Shown: positions 35,401 through 46,325 of the stretch, piece by piece
Numbering within the stretch: the first letter of the stretch is position 1
Layout: each line of letters opens with the position of its first letter
DNA from: Lichenostomus cassidix
Lineage: Eukaryota > Chordata > Aves > Passeriformes > Meliphagidae
NCBI GenBank assembly: GCA_008360975.2
Contig: CM039211.1
Coordinates: forward strand, 74,443,663-74,507,662
Direction: 5' to 3'
DNA length: 64,000 nucleotides
The notes under the pieces: generated by a model
What the model was told of the DNA's origin: nothing
What the model saw: the letters and a program-made list of their open reading frames with translations, nothing else
Databases searched by the model: none
Program-made: the position numbers and the translations under genes

Positions 35401-38400
35401 CAATGAAGAGCAATTAATGACTCCATACGTGAGGATTGTCCTAGAAATTCCAGTGTAACCTCAGCTCTGTGTTTCCTTGCTGCCTTGCAGGTGTAGGGAT
35501 GAAGTTAACGGATGTTGGCATAGCAACTCTGGCCAAAGGGTGAGTGAACATGATTCCTCTGCAGCATGCCTGTGCTTTGCACATCTGTCTCTTCACAGCT
35601 GGATGTGGATGGGGGAGGGTGCTCTGGAAAGTCATTCTTGCTTTAACTTCAGCAGAAAACAGTCCTCATCTGAGTCTTTTAACTCCTTTGTGTTTGCATT
35701 CGTGGAAACCCACCTGGAATGGAAATACATTTATTTTGTTCTGAAAGAATGGGGCTAACCTCTAGACTGAGCTTTGCTTTTCCTGCATGCCTCCCTTGCC
35801 ATGGGCTTATCCAAGGGGCAGTTCACAAGTGACATGAAGAGCAGGTAGGAGGCAAGCTGGAATCCCTCCTCCAGCCAGCAAAACGTTTGGGATTTTCCTC
35901 AATTTTCCTGTTGCAATGGCTTCAGCTCTTTTGGGGAGACTTGAGCATATGTGTAAAGATGTAAGCCTGTAATATTCTAACTTTAGTCCACTTCTCTGGA
36001 GGTAATTAAGGCTTCTGGTTAGACCAGAGGCCAGCAGAGCCACGGATAGGAATAAGCAGTGGCTGCTGGACAGGGAAAGGGGATGGGGATGAGCACTGAC
36101 CAGTGCTTTAACTTGATATTCTCCTTTGAGAATCTGGCAGGAGAAAGAAGATCTGATCCCATGTTCAGCCTTTTCTCTAAACTGGAGCTTGTCTGTGTAT
36201 CTGTGGTACAGGAAAAAACTCACAATATCATCTAAATTACTACAAATGTGATTCTAGAGTATTCAGGGAAAATCCTTAACATTTGCAGGGTGGCATCCAT
36301 TCAAAACTTAGACTGATTTTTACTCTTTCAGCCATGGATCTAAAGTAAAAGCAGTCGAAATGAATACACATCATCCTGTTACAAACCAAAGAAGCCATTA
36401 ATATTTTATTTAGGCACCACTGTTCTCAGGAATCAGAAGATTTCTAAGAATGCTTTAGTGGATGTTGTCCAGCTCACTGTGGGAAATGACTGCTGGAAAA
36501 GCACACAGTGAAGTGAGGAAGTGAACACACAATGCAAGCAGTAGGAAGGATCACCTCAGGCATCTAGAAAGCAAAATATTTCCCTAAATGCACAGCCTCC
36601 TGAAAATGCTGAGTAGAATTTTCTTTGTCGTTTAGCTCATGGTATTCCTGCAAGATGACCGATTTTTCCTGGTGCTGTATTTTGTTTTCATGCTCCTTTC
36701 CTGCAAAGAAGAGCTCTGTATTAATGTCTGCAGTTGCATTTTTAATTCCATGGAGTGGGTGGGGAAAAACAACTCAGTGCCCAGAGCTCCTCTGTGTTTC
36801 TAGGGAGTTTTCATTTCTCCTGCTGAGCCAGAAGTGCAGAGTGGGGCTGCTGTGGCTTGAGCTGTGCTGGCAGAGAGGACACAGAACTGTTGTTTTGTTC
36901 TCCTGAGCAGAGCCTGCAATGAATGGAGGGAGGAATTCTGCTCTTTTGTCCTTGCTCATGTGTTTTGCCAGGGAGCTGGGAAGCAGAGGAGCCCAGAGCA
37001 GAGCCGTGTGGTCAGCGGGCTGCAGGAGTTCCCGTGCAGCTCCTGTCAGGAGAGGGCGAAGCTGACACAGGAACGCCAGGGAGTGTTTTTAGTGTGGTCA
37101 CAGCGCCGCACCAGAGCAGGCAAAGGAGCTTTAAAATCAGCTACTCTGTAGCTTTCTGGTGAATGGGAGCAAAACTAACCCAGCATGGCTCTGTGCACAG
37201 TGAGCAGAGCAGAGCTATACACGAGCACACAGATTTATCCAAAAGTGGTGCACACCAAGGGAGGAATCAGCAGCACGGTGAGCCATGGCTCTGGTTATTA
37301 ACAGGAGTGCTGATGGCCAGCTCTGGGTCTGAAACTCTGCCTGCTGCCAGGGCACTGACAAAGTCGAGCTTTACTCCACGTGGCAACAAGAGGCTTTGGG
37401 GAGGTTAAGCCTGGGGACAAATCCAACATTCCCTCTTCAGATTTAAGGCAGATTTGGTTTGGTGCTGGAGAGGAGAGATTCCCTTGCTGTTTGCCTGTGG
37501 AACTTCTCTGTGGGTGTGTCTGGAGCATCCACCAGCAGAACACAGACCTGTGAGCCCCTGAGAGCAGCTCAGGGGTGAAGTCTCAAGTCTCTGAGGTTTT
37601 TCTCCAAGGCAGCAAGAGAACAGTTGATAATCCTGCTGTGCTCCAGGATATAGTGTTGAGGCAACAATGGCATTCCTCTTGGACCTTCTCTGGGTAAACA
37701 AACACACAGCTTGTTTGGGGAGGAGAGGAGAATCCCGTTGGGGTTCACCTGCTGTTGAGAGCCAGCTGAAGGGGGTCTCTGGAGCAGGGCCTGTCTGTCA
37801 GCAGGAGCCTGACCTTCTCAGAGCAGAGCTATTCTCTTCTGCACTCTGCAGCCTGCCTGAGGAAGGAAGTGCTCTGGGTGCTGGCAATGAGCATCCTCTG
37901 CTCATTGCAGTACCAAATCTTGACTGGTTGGTTTGTGCATTGCTAAGTCACAGTTCTCCTCTGAGGACACTGGATATCCAGCAATCCAAGAGAACAGGGT
38001 AGAACAGGCATTAATTAAGGTTAAAAAAAGGAGAGGAGCACCCTGGCCTTTCTCCTCCTTCCTCCATCCTGGGATTTGAACCAAAAATGATTCCTTTGAA
38101 GAGCAGGTGCACCTTTTAAAATAAGCTGTTGCAGGTTAAAAAGCAGACCTTGGCAGGACTGTCAGCAGCTAGAGGAGGCCATGAATGTCTCCTGGTGGCA
38201 GGTACAGTGCCATGAAAAACATGCCACAGAGCTCTGTGGGCTTTTTCCCCTTCAGTCACCACTTGTTACCTGATTCCCCTCACCTCTCAATGGCCCACTC
38301 TGAGTTTCTGTGGCAGTTTGTGCCTCTCAAGCCAGCACTGGTAGAAGAGACTTAATGTTTTCGAGTTGCTTGCGAGTCAGCAGTCATACTCTGCCTCCTG

Positions 38401-38693
38401 TGCTGGAAATGAACCTTGAAATCCCATGTGGCTTTTTTTTTTTTCTTTGTTGCTACAGATACAAGGGGTTTAAAGGCAACTGCTCCTTTTCCTTCATTGA
38501 GCAGTTCAGAGCCCTCCACCAGTGCAATGAGTACTGTGAGATGCTGGGGTTGAAATCTCTGCGAGCCGCTCATCCAAAGCAGAGGAAAGCAACATCCATG
38601 AAAAGCAAAACTCTACCAAACTCCTCAGCAGTGAAGAAAATGGTGCCCAAGAAGGCAAGAGAACCTAGAGACTTCATTTCTTCAGAGCACTGA
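23301..38693 (+). CDS. ALPK2: ALPK2 alpha-protein kinase 2
   Basis: ALPK2 is an atypical alpha-type kinase linked to heart development. Joined coding exons: 23581-24984, 27458-30302, 31923-32070, 32741-32868, 32960-32995, 33892-34166, 34280-34368, 34599-34816, 35491-35539, 38459-38693. Every junction is GT/AG and in phase. From the ATG at 23617 this gives 1796 residues; a possible extra exon at 23301-23485 adds about 61 residues from an ATG at 23339. Human ALPK2 has about 2170. Features: long acidic low-conservation region (1-1405) with the diagnostic [13 protein letters not shown]; Ig-like domain about 1409-1495; alpha-kinase domain about 1510-1740 with Lys in CVLKVHSAL, Asp residues in VTDLQG and LTDVGIA, and the zinc-binding HQCNEYC. 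The N-terminal Ig domain of mammals was not found. Identity is secure; the 5' end is not. Confidence 0.94.
23581..24984 (+). CDS. ALPK2: ALPK2 large exon A (acidic region)
   Basis: 468 codons open from the acceptor CCACTTTAG. First in-frame ATG is 23617 ([10 protein letters not shown]). The conserved core at about 24015-24165, [15 protein letters not shown] then [12 protein letters not shown], identifies ALPK2. The rest is rich in Glu, Ser and Gly and poorly conserved. Donor CCTCGGG|GTGAGT, phase 0. If exon 23301-23485 is not used, translation probably begins at 23617. Confidence 0.88.
24985..27457 (+). other. ALPK2: ALPK2 intron between the two large exons
   Basis: About 2.5 kb with no convincing extra exon. 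Contains a short (CCTGTC)n run near 26731-26755. Confidence 0.75.
27458..30302 (+). CDS. ALPK2: ALPK2 giant exon B
   Basis: 2845 nt, uninterrupted, residues about 457-1405, equivalent to the giant exon of mammalian ALPK2. Mostly Ser, Glu, Gln and Gly-rich, probably disordered, with a Lys-rich end ([23 protein letters not shown]) that may serve for nuclear targeting. Acceptor TTCTTCTTAG|AAGCA; donor AGCAAAG|GTAAGA in phase 1. The open frame runs on to 30415, but splicing to the Ig exon at 31923 restores homology. Confidence 0.93.
31923..32070 (+). CDS. ALPK2: ALPK2 Ig-like domain exon 1
   Basis: Reads [39 protein letters not shown], clearly the C-terminal Ig domain of ALPK2 with its Cys and Trp. 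Too short for long-frame searches. Acceptor TGCTTCAAG|CTCCC, donor AGGAG|GTAGGT. Confidence 0.95.
32741..32868 (+). CDS. ALPK2: ALPK2 Ig-like domain exon 2
   Basis: Second half of the Ig domain: [20 protein letters not shown] then [13 protein letters not shown], with the second Ig cysteine. Acceptor TTTTTTCCAG|TGCCC, donor GCTGCAG|GTAAGC. Confidence 0.95.
32960..32995 (+). CDS. ALPK2: ALPK2 linker microexon
   Basis: 36 nt in phase 1 on both sides, encoding [12 protein letters not shown], equivalent to the human VLKQLSSRQ linker between the Ig and kinase domains. Acceptor CCTCACAG|TCCTG, donor ATGAAG|GTAACT. Confidence 0.88.
33892..34166 (+). CDS. ALPK2: ALPK2 alpha-kinase exon 1
   Basis: Starts the kinase domain: [37 protein letters not shown] and the nucleotide-binding lysine in [15 protein letters not shown]. 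Noticeably more GC-rich than neighbouring exons. Acceptor CGTCTCTTAG|GTGTG, donor CTGCAG|GTGAGC. Confidence 0.96.
34280..34368 (+). CDS. ALPK2: ALPK2 alpha-kinase exon 2
   Basis: Encodes [20 protein letters not shown] then [10 protein letters not shown]. Acceptor GTGATGCAG|GAATG, donor CCAGA|GTGAGT, phase 2. Confidence 0.95.
34599..34816 (+). CDS. ALPK2: ALPK2 alpha-kinase exon 3
   Basis: Encodes [59 protein letters not shown] and LLVTDLQG, the core of the alpha-kinase fold with the conserved Asp before QG. Acceptor TTGATTTCAG|AATCA, donor CTGCAAG|GTGAGT. Confidence 0.97.
35491..35539 (+). CDS. ALPK2: ALPK2 alpha-kinase exon 4
   Basis: 49 nt encoding [16 protein letters not shown], with the second conserved Asp of the alpha-kinase metal and nucleotide site. 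Acceptor TGCCTTGCAG|GTGTA, donor AAAGG|GTGAGT. Confidence 0.94.
35540..38458 (+). other. ALPK2: ALPK2 last intron
   Basis: 2.9 kb without recognisable exon content on either strand. Ends in a long poly-T tract before the final acceptor. Confidence 0.75.
38459..38693 (+). CDS. ALPK2: ALPK2 last coding exon with stop
   Basis: Reads [20 protein letters not shown], then [15 protein letters not shown], containing the zinc-coordinating His-x-Cys-x3-Cys of alpha-kinases. A basic tail of about 40 residues follows, ending at TGA 38691-38693. Acceptor TGCTACAG|ATACA. Confidence 0.96.
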
Positions 38694-39175
38694 GTTGCAC
38701 TGTCCCACCTGTGAAACTGCTCCTGGGGACATGGAGCAGTGACAAGCACTTGGGGGATAATTTCTCTCTTTTGCCTTTTGACATTGGTTTGGAATCATCC
38801 TGATGCTGATGCCAGCAGCAAAGGATGGAGCTGATCCTGTGCTCCTGGTGCCTGAGATTTAGCACTGGGGCAGAGTTTGGAAGACAAACTAAGCCATCTC
38901 CTGGATTTTCTCACAGCCCTTCTGTGGAGAAGCAGAATAAGGTTTTCTCTGTGTCTACATCTGTGGCCCTGTGGGTTCAGCTGCTTTGGAAACATCAATA
39001 TATTTAAGATGTCACTTAGTACAAGTTTTGCACAGTATTGTTGCTCAGGCTGCTATAGAAAAAGAGTTTTCTTCCCCAGATTTTGAATGTTGTAATCCTA
39101 CTGTAATCCTACTCTTGTAAGTTTTTTTCTCCCACTTACATGTCTTGTATTAAAAGACAAAACCATTCATGACTG
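38694..39175 (+). other. ALPK2: probable ALPK2 3' UTR
   Basis: Non-coding sequence after the stop, with an ATTAAA polyadenylation variant at 39149-39154, which would give a 3' UTR of about 480 nt. Confidence 0.55.
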
Positions 39176-41361
39176 GACATAGACATCTTCCCATCTGCCC
39201 CCAAATCAGCATCTTCATGGTCCTCCCAAAGTGATGCCATCAGCTGCAATTTCAAACATTTGAAACAGGTTGGGTTAACTGTGCCAAAAAGTGTCCTTGC
39301 CTGTCCATTGAGGGCAAAGGAGGCAGGGTTAGGCAGACACCGAAATTTTAAATTTTAAATAAGTTTAAATTCCTGCTGTGAGCTGGGATGAAGTTCTCTG
39401 GAGTGCTTCCAGAACACTTGGGATTTTAATAGCTCTCTGCTAACTGAGGTGCAGGAGATCAACTGCTGTAAAGCTAAGGCTTGGAGTGAAGTTTTTCAGA
39501 TGGGAGAAATGGATCATTTTACCAATTCCCTCACAGTTTCATACCCTCAAGAAGCTTTAGTATATCTGATACTGGTGTGGGTGTGGGGAAGGTCACTTTG
39601 CTCTGCCATAAAATACAAAGCTGCTCATTTTGGAGCACATTTTGGAGTAAGACAGTGAAAGGGAGAATTAACCTGCAGTGCCTTCCTGCCGCAGAGCACA
39701 GGGCGAGGTTGGGAGCTGCCTGCCCACATTTCACATGGGTTTCCTTTAATAACATCACCAACAGCAGCTGGGAAGCCTGGGTGGCTGTTCCATGCTGGAC
39801 TCCCAGCAGGGGAGACTCAAGTTCTGCGTTGCTGAAGGAGTGAATGGTGTAGGACATGTAGGCTGTGATAACATCACAAATCATAGGGTTAATCCAAAAT
39901 GCCAGCCCTCATCTCCAGCCTTTCTGCTGGTGTGAGCTGCGTGCTGTGCTCAGGCAAGGGGCACACAAGGCTTACTGAGGGGGAAGAGAGAAACAGCAGA
40001 AGATGGTTTTCTAAACAGAAAACTTGAACAGGCACTGCTGCGTGGGGAGGAATGGGAGAGCCTTCCTTGCCTTCTCAGTGAGAAAAGTCACTCCTGTGAA
40101 AACTTTACACCCAGGGCCTTGCAGGCACCCCACTGATGTTCTCCTCCTGCAAAGCCATGGAAAAGAGTCTTGGGCAGTGGGAGAGTGTTGGCTTTGGGGT
40201 TCTGACTGGTTTGGGGTGGCTGAGGTTGCTTGTTTAGCAGCAGTGGCAGGGCAGTGTCACTGGACATCGATGCTTCATGACCTTTCAGGTGTCCAGCCTG
40301 TCCCCAAGGATCTGCCCAGGACATCAGTGTTTCCAATTCATTTTTCTGCTCCCCACAGAGCCTGACCTTATGGGGTGGGTCAGCCCAGCCCAAGCCTCTC
40401 CCTTTCCACCTTTTCACTGAGGACCTGCAGCTTAAAGCTCTTTTTACACAGCTTGAAGCTCAGCACTGACCCACATTCCCAAACCATGCAGTGAGGAGGC
40501 ATTTGGTGTGGTGACAGGGACACAAAAATTGGTTGCACATGGAAACACAGTACAATCCACAAATGATAGATATCATGCACTTCTTGAGACTTCCAGCAGC
40601 ACCTCACAGCCACAGGAAGCTTCCCATTCCACATGCATGCCAGCTTACTTAGAGTTGGAAATCAGGAAAGGTGGAGTTTGGAACACACTGGTGAATAATA
40701 AGGTTACCAGTTCCACTGCAAATCAGAGCACAGCATCCTGAATCTTGGGCTGTTCAGTGGGATTTAGGCTCCTCATTCAGTGGGATTTAGGCAGTGTTTT
40801 TCATTAGGCCTTTGAAAGTTCCTACAGATGATGCCTATTCCTTACAAGAGTTTCCAGAAGAATTTCTGTGAGGAAATCGTGACCATCCCAAAACCAGGAG
40901 ATTTAGAAGCTAAAAGCATTGGAGAAAAATAGGGGCAATCTATTTTTATCAGAATTTTGGGAAGCGTTCTGTTGGAAGAATGTCACGAGCATCTCAGCCA
41001 ATTAATACTCCAAACATATGCTGTAGTTTGGTGCCAAAGTCTGAGATGGAGTTTCACTCCCTTAGCTAATTGCCTTCAGTTTTCTTGTCCTGGTCAGCTC
41101 AATGGGAGAAGGAAAACCACCAGCTGACCTCTCAGAGGTGAACACAACCCTATAAATGCCAGGGAAATCCACACTGGTAATGGTGACATTATAGGGAATC
41201 TGGAAGTGCATGTGTCAGACTGGATTTCCCATATTATGATGCTTCTGCCCCTAGAAGAAGGAGCAGAATCACCCTGCTGTTCATGTTACCCCAGCTGTTT
41301 ATTCCCCAGTGGGGAGAGATAGTGCCCGAGGTGCCACACCTTGCTGAGCTGCTGCCTTGTC
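39176..41361. other. intergenic, ALPK2 to miR-122
   Basis: No gene recognised. The 3' part of the miR-122 primary transcript (minus strand) should extend into this stretch. A 20-bp direct repeat containing TTCAGTGGGATTTAGGC lies at about 40753-40791. Confidence 0.5.
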
Positions 41362-41441
41362 TGCCAGGAACTATTTAGTGTGATAATGGCGTTTGATAGA
41401 TTGGACACAAACACCATTGTCACACTCCACAGCTCTGGGAG
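41362..41441 (-). ncRNA. MIR122: miR-122 precursor hairpin
   Basis: The minus strand carries the full miR-122-5p sequence at 41429-41408 and the full miR-122-3p sequence at 41393-41372, both 22 nt and, from memory of the human miRNA, identical. They pair across a short loop at 41407-41394 (TGTCCAATCTATCA on the minus strand), with flanking pairing GAGCTG/TAGTTC below the mature duplex. miR-122 is the dominant liver microRNA, acting in lipid metabolism and hepatocyte identity. Position and orientation between ALPK2 and NEDD4L match human MIR122. Confidence 0.97.
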
Positions 41442-44400
41442 CAGGTCCTTAGCCCGTGGGAGGAGTGATGGATGCACATTTGAGCACAGGAGGTTTCCAA
41501 GACCTGCAAAACAGAGACGAGACCATATTGGTGCAGAATTTTTTGTCTGAGCAGAAAACATCCCATAGAAGATCCTGTAGATGCAGGAGTGGACTAAGAA
41601 CCCACGAATGTGCTGCAGAGCGATTTGTGACCTGTGGAAATTCAGCTGTGTGCCATCATCCCATCTGAATGCTGCAGAGCAGCAGGGAAAACAGAAATAA
41701 GGACACATGGAAGGGAGGAGGTTAGAAACCATGGCTGGGGGGAATAGCAGTAGTCTGTTTTTGGGAGCTACTGCAAACTTGAGCTTTCTGGCTCAAAAGA
41801 GAATCAATTTTTCAGCATCAAACGCTTCAGGGCCTGCAGAGAGGTGACACTAACACACCCAATGAGCTGCTGCCCACCATTTCTGACACCCCTGGACCAC
41901 CAGCCTGCCCTGCCCGGTGTGACAGGGCTTTCCTCACTGATCCTCACCCTGGGAGCTAACTAGTTTTTAATACTGCAATGGGGAAAAAACCCCAAACCAA
42001 TGGGAAAGGTCTGTACAGGGAGAAAGCAAAGCGTAACCATGAGAGAAAAATCCCCTTTTTGCTTCTCTTCTGCTGGGTATCTACGTAAAGAACATTATTG
42101 GAATGTTTCAATGCAGAGGAGCATCGTGAAGAACAAAAGGGTTTTCAAGAGGGTTTTTCCAGGTGGGTCACAGAACCTTCCCATATATCCTGCTCCCCCA
42201 GGAGCTCTTCCAGTTTCCCCACCACCCCATTTTTTAAAATAATTAACATTCATGATGGCTTGCACTGCCCTAACAAAAGCCTCATCTCTTTCCAAATGCA
42301 GGCAGAGATCCCTCAGGTCCAAGACCTTAAATCCTGTTAAATAACACCGCTGAGCCTCGGGCACACGTGGATATTTTGAAGTGTTCGGTGCTGGAAATCC
42401 ACCTGCAGGATTGGATTTTTTGTTAATGCCTTTTAGCATTTCCTTCTCCTGCCATGAATGGAGCACAGGAAGACACTTACCATTGGAGACAAGAGCCCAA
42501 GGATCCTGTGGTGTGTTGGTGGGGCTTGGCAGGACCAGCATGCTCTCCCAGGACATTTTGCTGACTCTCTGTACTCGGATCTTTGGAGTCTTGCTTTTCT
42601 GAGTTCCCAGCAGTGGGCAGCTGCTGCAAGCCTCTGCTTCCAGGGGACACCTTTCCCTCTCCCTTTATGGGATCCTGAGGTTTTAAAGTAAACAAGTCAT
42701 TCTGGTTCTGATAAGTCATATTAAAATATTGATCTGGGGGAGGGAGATGACCCTCGCTGCACCGAGCCAGAGTCACCTTTAGTCAGACTAAAGAATGGAA
42801 AAAACGCTCCAAGACCTCCATTTTCTCTGTCCCTGCAGGGAGAGCACATGTGAGGAGGGGAAAATGCAACAGACGAGGGGGTTTCAGCTCCTTGCTTTGC
42901 TGAACCCTGAGATGAGGGTTTGCTCTGGCTGCATATTAATTGCTTGCTTCTCCCAGTGAGACTGATTTCATCGGTTCCTCAGGTCACAGGGCTCATCTCA
43001 CGTTCACTGCTGGGGCTAGCCAATCTGTTTTCTGTCTTTAATTCTGAGGTACTGTCTGCTCTGTGTGGGAATTTCCAGATTTTGCTTCCCAGCACTCCTA
43101 GGAGGTGGGGAGAGAAGGCTGGCTGCAGCTGAGCCTGTCTGAGCACCACTGGCACATCCAGGGATTGCACACACCTCCTCCACTCAGCACCTCAGCCAGC
43201 AGCCACACCATTGCACAAACCTCCACATCTAGGAGGTTCGGATTCCTGATGAATTCCCCGTTTTTTGGGGAAGGCTGATATGGAATTTGAACCTAAAGTT
43301 TTCTTGGAACATAAAGCAAAGTCGCATCTTGAGTGTGAGAACCTTTGCTGGTTAACTAACAGGTGGATCATTGCTTGCTTCCATTTCCACACTGCTGTTC
43401 CATTAGAACATTTTGGAACAGCCTGCAGTAATAGTGTGGGGTTTGGGAAGCAAGGGTTTCAATGTAATACAACACAAAAGTACTGATTTGGGCTGATTTT
43501 TTTATTTTTTACTGATTTGGGCTGGATGTGTCCATCCAGCAGCAGAAAACCACTATGAAATCAAACCTGGAAAACATTGTAACAGTGTAAAGATGACAAA
43601 AATACTACTACTACTAGTAGCACTAGCTCAGAGTGTGCCCTGGTAGTAGAAGAAGGTTGGGGCAAGTAGGTATCTAGAATTTACCTCTACAATTACATCA
43701 GCATCCCATGTGCAAACTCCTTATGCTACCCTGAAAGTTTGGATGTGCATTTGAAGTGTACAGATGGGATCTGACAATTCACTCAATCAGAAAAATAACA
43801 GGCTGAAAGACCTCAGATGAAAAGAAACCAAACCCAACCCAAAACCAACAAACCACGTGTTGTCCAAAAAAAGAGCAGAGAAACACTAAAATGTTCTAAT
43901 CACAGCGGAAAGACCACTTCCTTGGTATTTGTGGGGGGGAAAAAAATACAGTTTCCCTCAAAATGGGGTTCTGTCACTGTATGTGAAGCACTGGTCACTC
44001 CACACGGAGCCTGGGGAAAGTGTGGAGCTGCATTGCAACATCCAGCGCTGGGCAGACTGGTCGGGATCCAGTTCTCTGGAATGAAATGCCAAAGTATTTG
44101 GAAATTCCTGGAAAAAGAGAAGGAGCTGGTTTGTTTAAATGTTGCTAAAGGTGACGCGGGGATAGATAATGCAACATACGTTGCACATGCACCTGAAGGC
44201 CATATCTTCCCTCTGGAAATATGTAGCTATGAGCCCAACTAAAATCCTCTAACTTTGCAGTGCAGAGCAGAGGGCTGAGCCCTGTGATCTCCAGAAATCC
44301 CTCCCAGCCTCAGTTATTCTGTGCTGCCATGTTATATGCAGAGCTGCTGGTGAGGAAGGTGTCACTGGACACAGGACACAATTTGATGTGTCCAGAAGTT

Positions 44401-45590
44401 CTTTCCTCTCGTTTTTCTTACATGGAATGGGGAGGACATGATGGGTGAGATGGAAATCAGAGGGATGGTGTCTTTTCTGTGTGAAAACAGTGGAAGAACA
44501 GCTCCAAAACTGAGGGAATAACCACAGGGGCAAAAACCTGAGCTGTATCTTCGTGGCTTTGCTCCAGCACATAATCAGCACTCTTCAACTGATTTGGGGA
44601 TGGTTGTTTCATCCTATCCATGGAAAAATCCTGTCCTGTAGGCATGACTTCCATACTAATCTAGGTCAAAGATTGAGGCTGGAATCTTTCATGGAGTAAA
44701 ATGACACCTGTCCAACAGTGCAACTGAATTTATCCCTGTGGTTTCTCGATGTCAGTGGCTCTGTGCTGACTCACGTGGGTATGGCTGTACAGTTTTTGAG
44801 AGGACACTGAGCTCTTGGGCTCAGGGTAGACAAAGGTGGTGTTTACCAGCTGATCCCAGAGTCCTGCAGCATTCAAGAGGCACATTTACCATCATCTCGT
44901 GGGCAGAGGTGAGGACTGGGAGTGCTGGGCCAGCTCAGAGCCCAGAGGAGAAATGCTGTGACCCTTGCCAGTCGATGGCCACGGGGTTAAAGATTACCTG
45001 TGCTGGTCACTGCGACTGCTGCGTGGAGAAAGATTAACTCAGAGCAGCAGAAAGCTGAGCAAAGGTCTTTAACCTGGAAACCATGATCTCTTCTGATTTC
45101 TGCTGGGGCTCAGTAAACGGAATTGATTTGAGTTTCCCAATCGCCCAACTCGTGACATCAGTTCTGGATCATCCTGGCATTTCCTGTAACCGTTCCCCCT
45201 CTCTCAGAGACAATCCACGTTGGGGATTATCTTCAGATTTGGGGAGAAAGGTGTGGCTGACAAGGTACCCTTGGTGACACTGCTGTTTCCAGCAAAATAG
45301 TTGTGAGCAGAATGGAAGCAATTTTGCTGTAAGAAGAATTTTTATGTCATTTTTCACGAGCCCAGCCCCAGCACCAAGGCCTGGGGGAGGCCTGAGGCAG
45401 AATTTGGGGCAGGGTGGACAGGGCACTTGGTGCCCTTGGCCTGCTGCAGCCAGCTGGAATTAACTGTGACTTGGTTTAATTGCTCTGCAGTGTGCCCACT
45501 GTTTGCCATGGCTCTGCTAAACTGAAGCATTTGTCATAAAATCCTGATTTCAAGACCTCAAGGGAGAAAAGCTGCTGGTTTTTCCCAGTC
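41442..45590. other. region upstream of miR-122
   Basis: No protein gene recognised. In mammals the miR-122 primary transcript starts several kb upstream of the hairpin, so its promoter and any 5' exon would lie on the minus strand here or further right. I could not identify the promoter. Confidence 0.45.
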
Positions 45591-45591
45591 T

Positions 45592-45790
45592 TGCTCCTAG
45601 CCCAGTCCAGCTTGGCCTTGGACACTTCCAGGGGCATCTCTGGGCACCCTGTGCCTCCCCACCCTCCCGGGAATTCCTTCCCAATAGTCCATCTGGCAGC
45701 GGGAAGCCATTCCAGACCCTTGTCCCAAGGGTCCTTGTCCCTTGTCCTTGCTCCAGAGAGCCCCTCAGGTGCTGCAAGGGAACCAGCAAA
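45592..45790 (-). mobile_element. CR1 retrotransposon fragment
   Basis: The plus strand reads CAGCTTGGCCTTGGACACTT, CATCTCTGGGCACCCTGTGC and AATTCCTTCCCAATAGTCC, the reverse complement of the 3' part of CR1. Diverged, non-coding. Confidence 0.75.
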
Positions 45791-45898
45791 ACACAGATCT
45801 CGAGCTCAAGACAAAGTGACAATGCCCAACCTAGCGCAGGGAAAGCAGGGCAACGTTACGTATCAAAAGCATGGCAAGAAGAATTCGGAATTAATCGA

Positions 45899-46325
45899 CT
45901 GTCCAGGCTGTACAAACAGGTCTGAGAGTTCCACAGGTGTTCAGGCAGGTTGGAAGCTCATTAGTGTTAATTAACAGCAGCTGGGAGGGTGCCAGTTGTA
46001 ACGGTTATTAGTCCAAAGTGGCTATTTTTAGTCCAAAGGGCTTCTCTGGGTGGCTGAGGCAGGTTGGAAGTTTATTAGTGTAATTAGTGTCAGGTGTGAC
46101 GGTGGCCATTTTAGCAGTTTTTGGGCTAAAGTGGCTCTTTTTTAGTCTAAAGTGGCTCTTTTTTGTCCAAAGTATGGCGTGGTGAGGGTTTCAGAATTGT
46201 TTCTGCCGAGTTTCAGAAGCTTAGCCGTTGCATTGGATATTAAATTTACTGGATTACAGCAGCTCTGGAGCTCCTGAGCCTGCCCTGCTGGACTGACCCC
46301 CCTGGAGGAGCTTAAAGCTGGCCAG
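45899..46325 (+). mobile_element. possible solo LTR of an endogenous retrovirus
   Basis: A block starting TGTCCAGG with internal short direct repeats (GCAGGTTGGAAG twice, TAAAGTGGCTCTTTTTT twice). It then has an ATTAAA-type signal in GGATATTAAATTTACTGG followed by ACAGCAGCTCTGGAGCTCC, resembling the R-U5 part of avian retroviral LTRs. No coding region accompanies it. Boundaries and class are uncertain. Confidence 0.35.
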
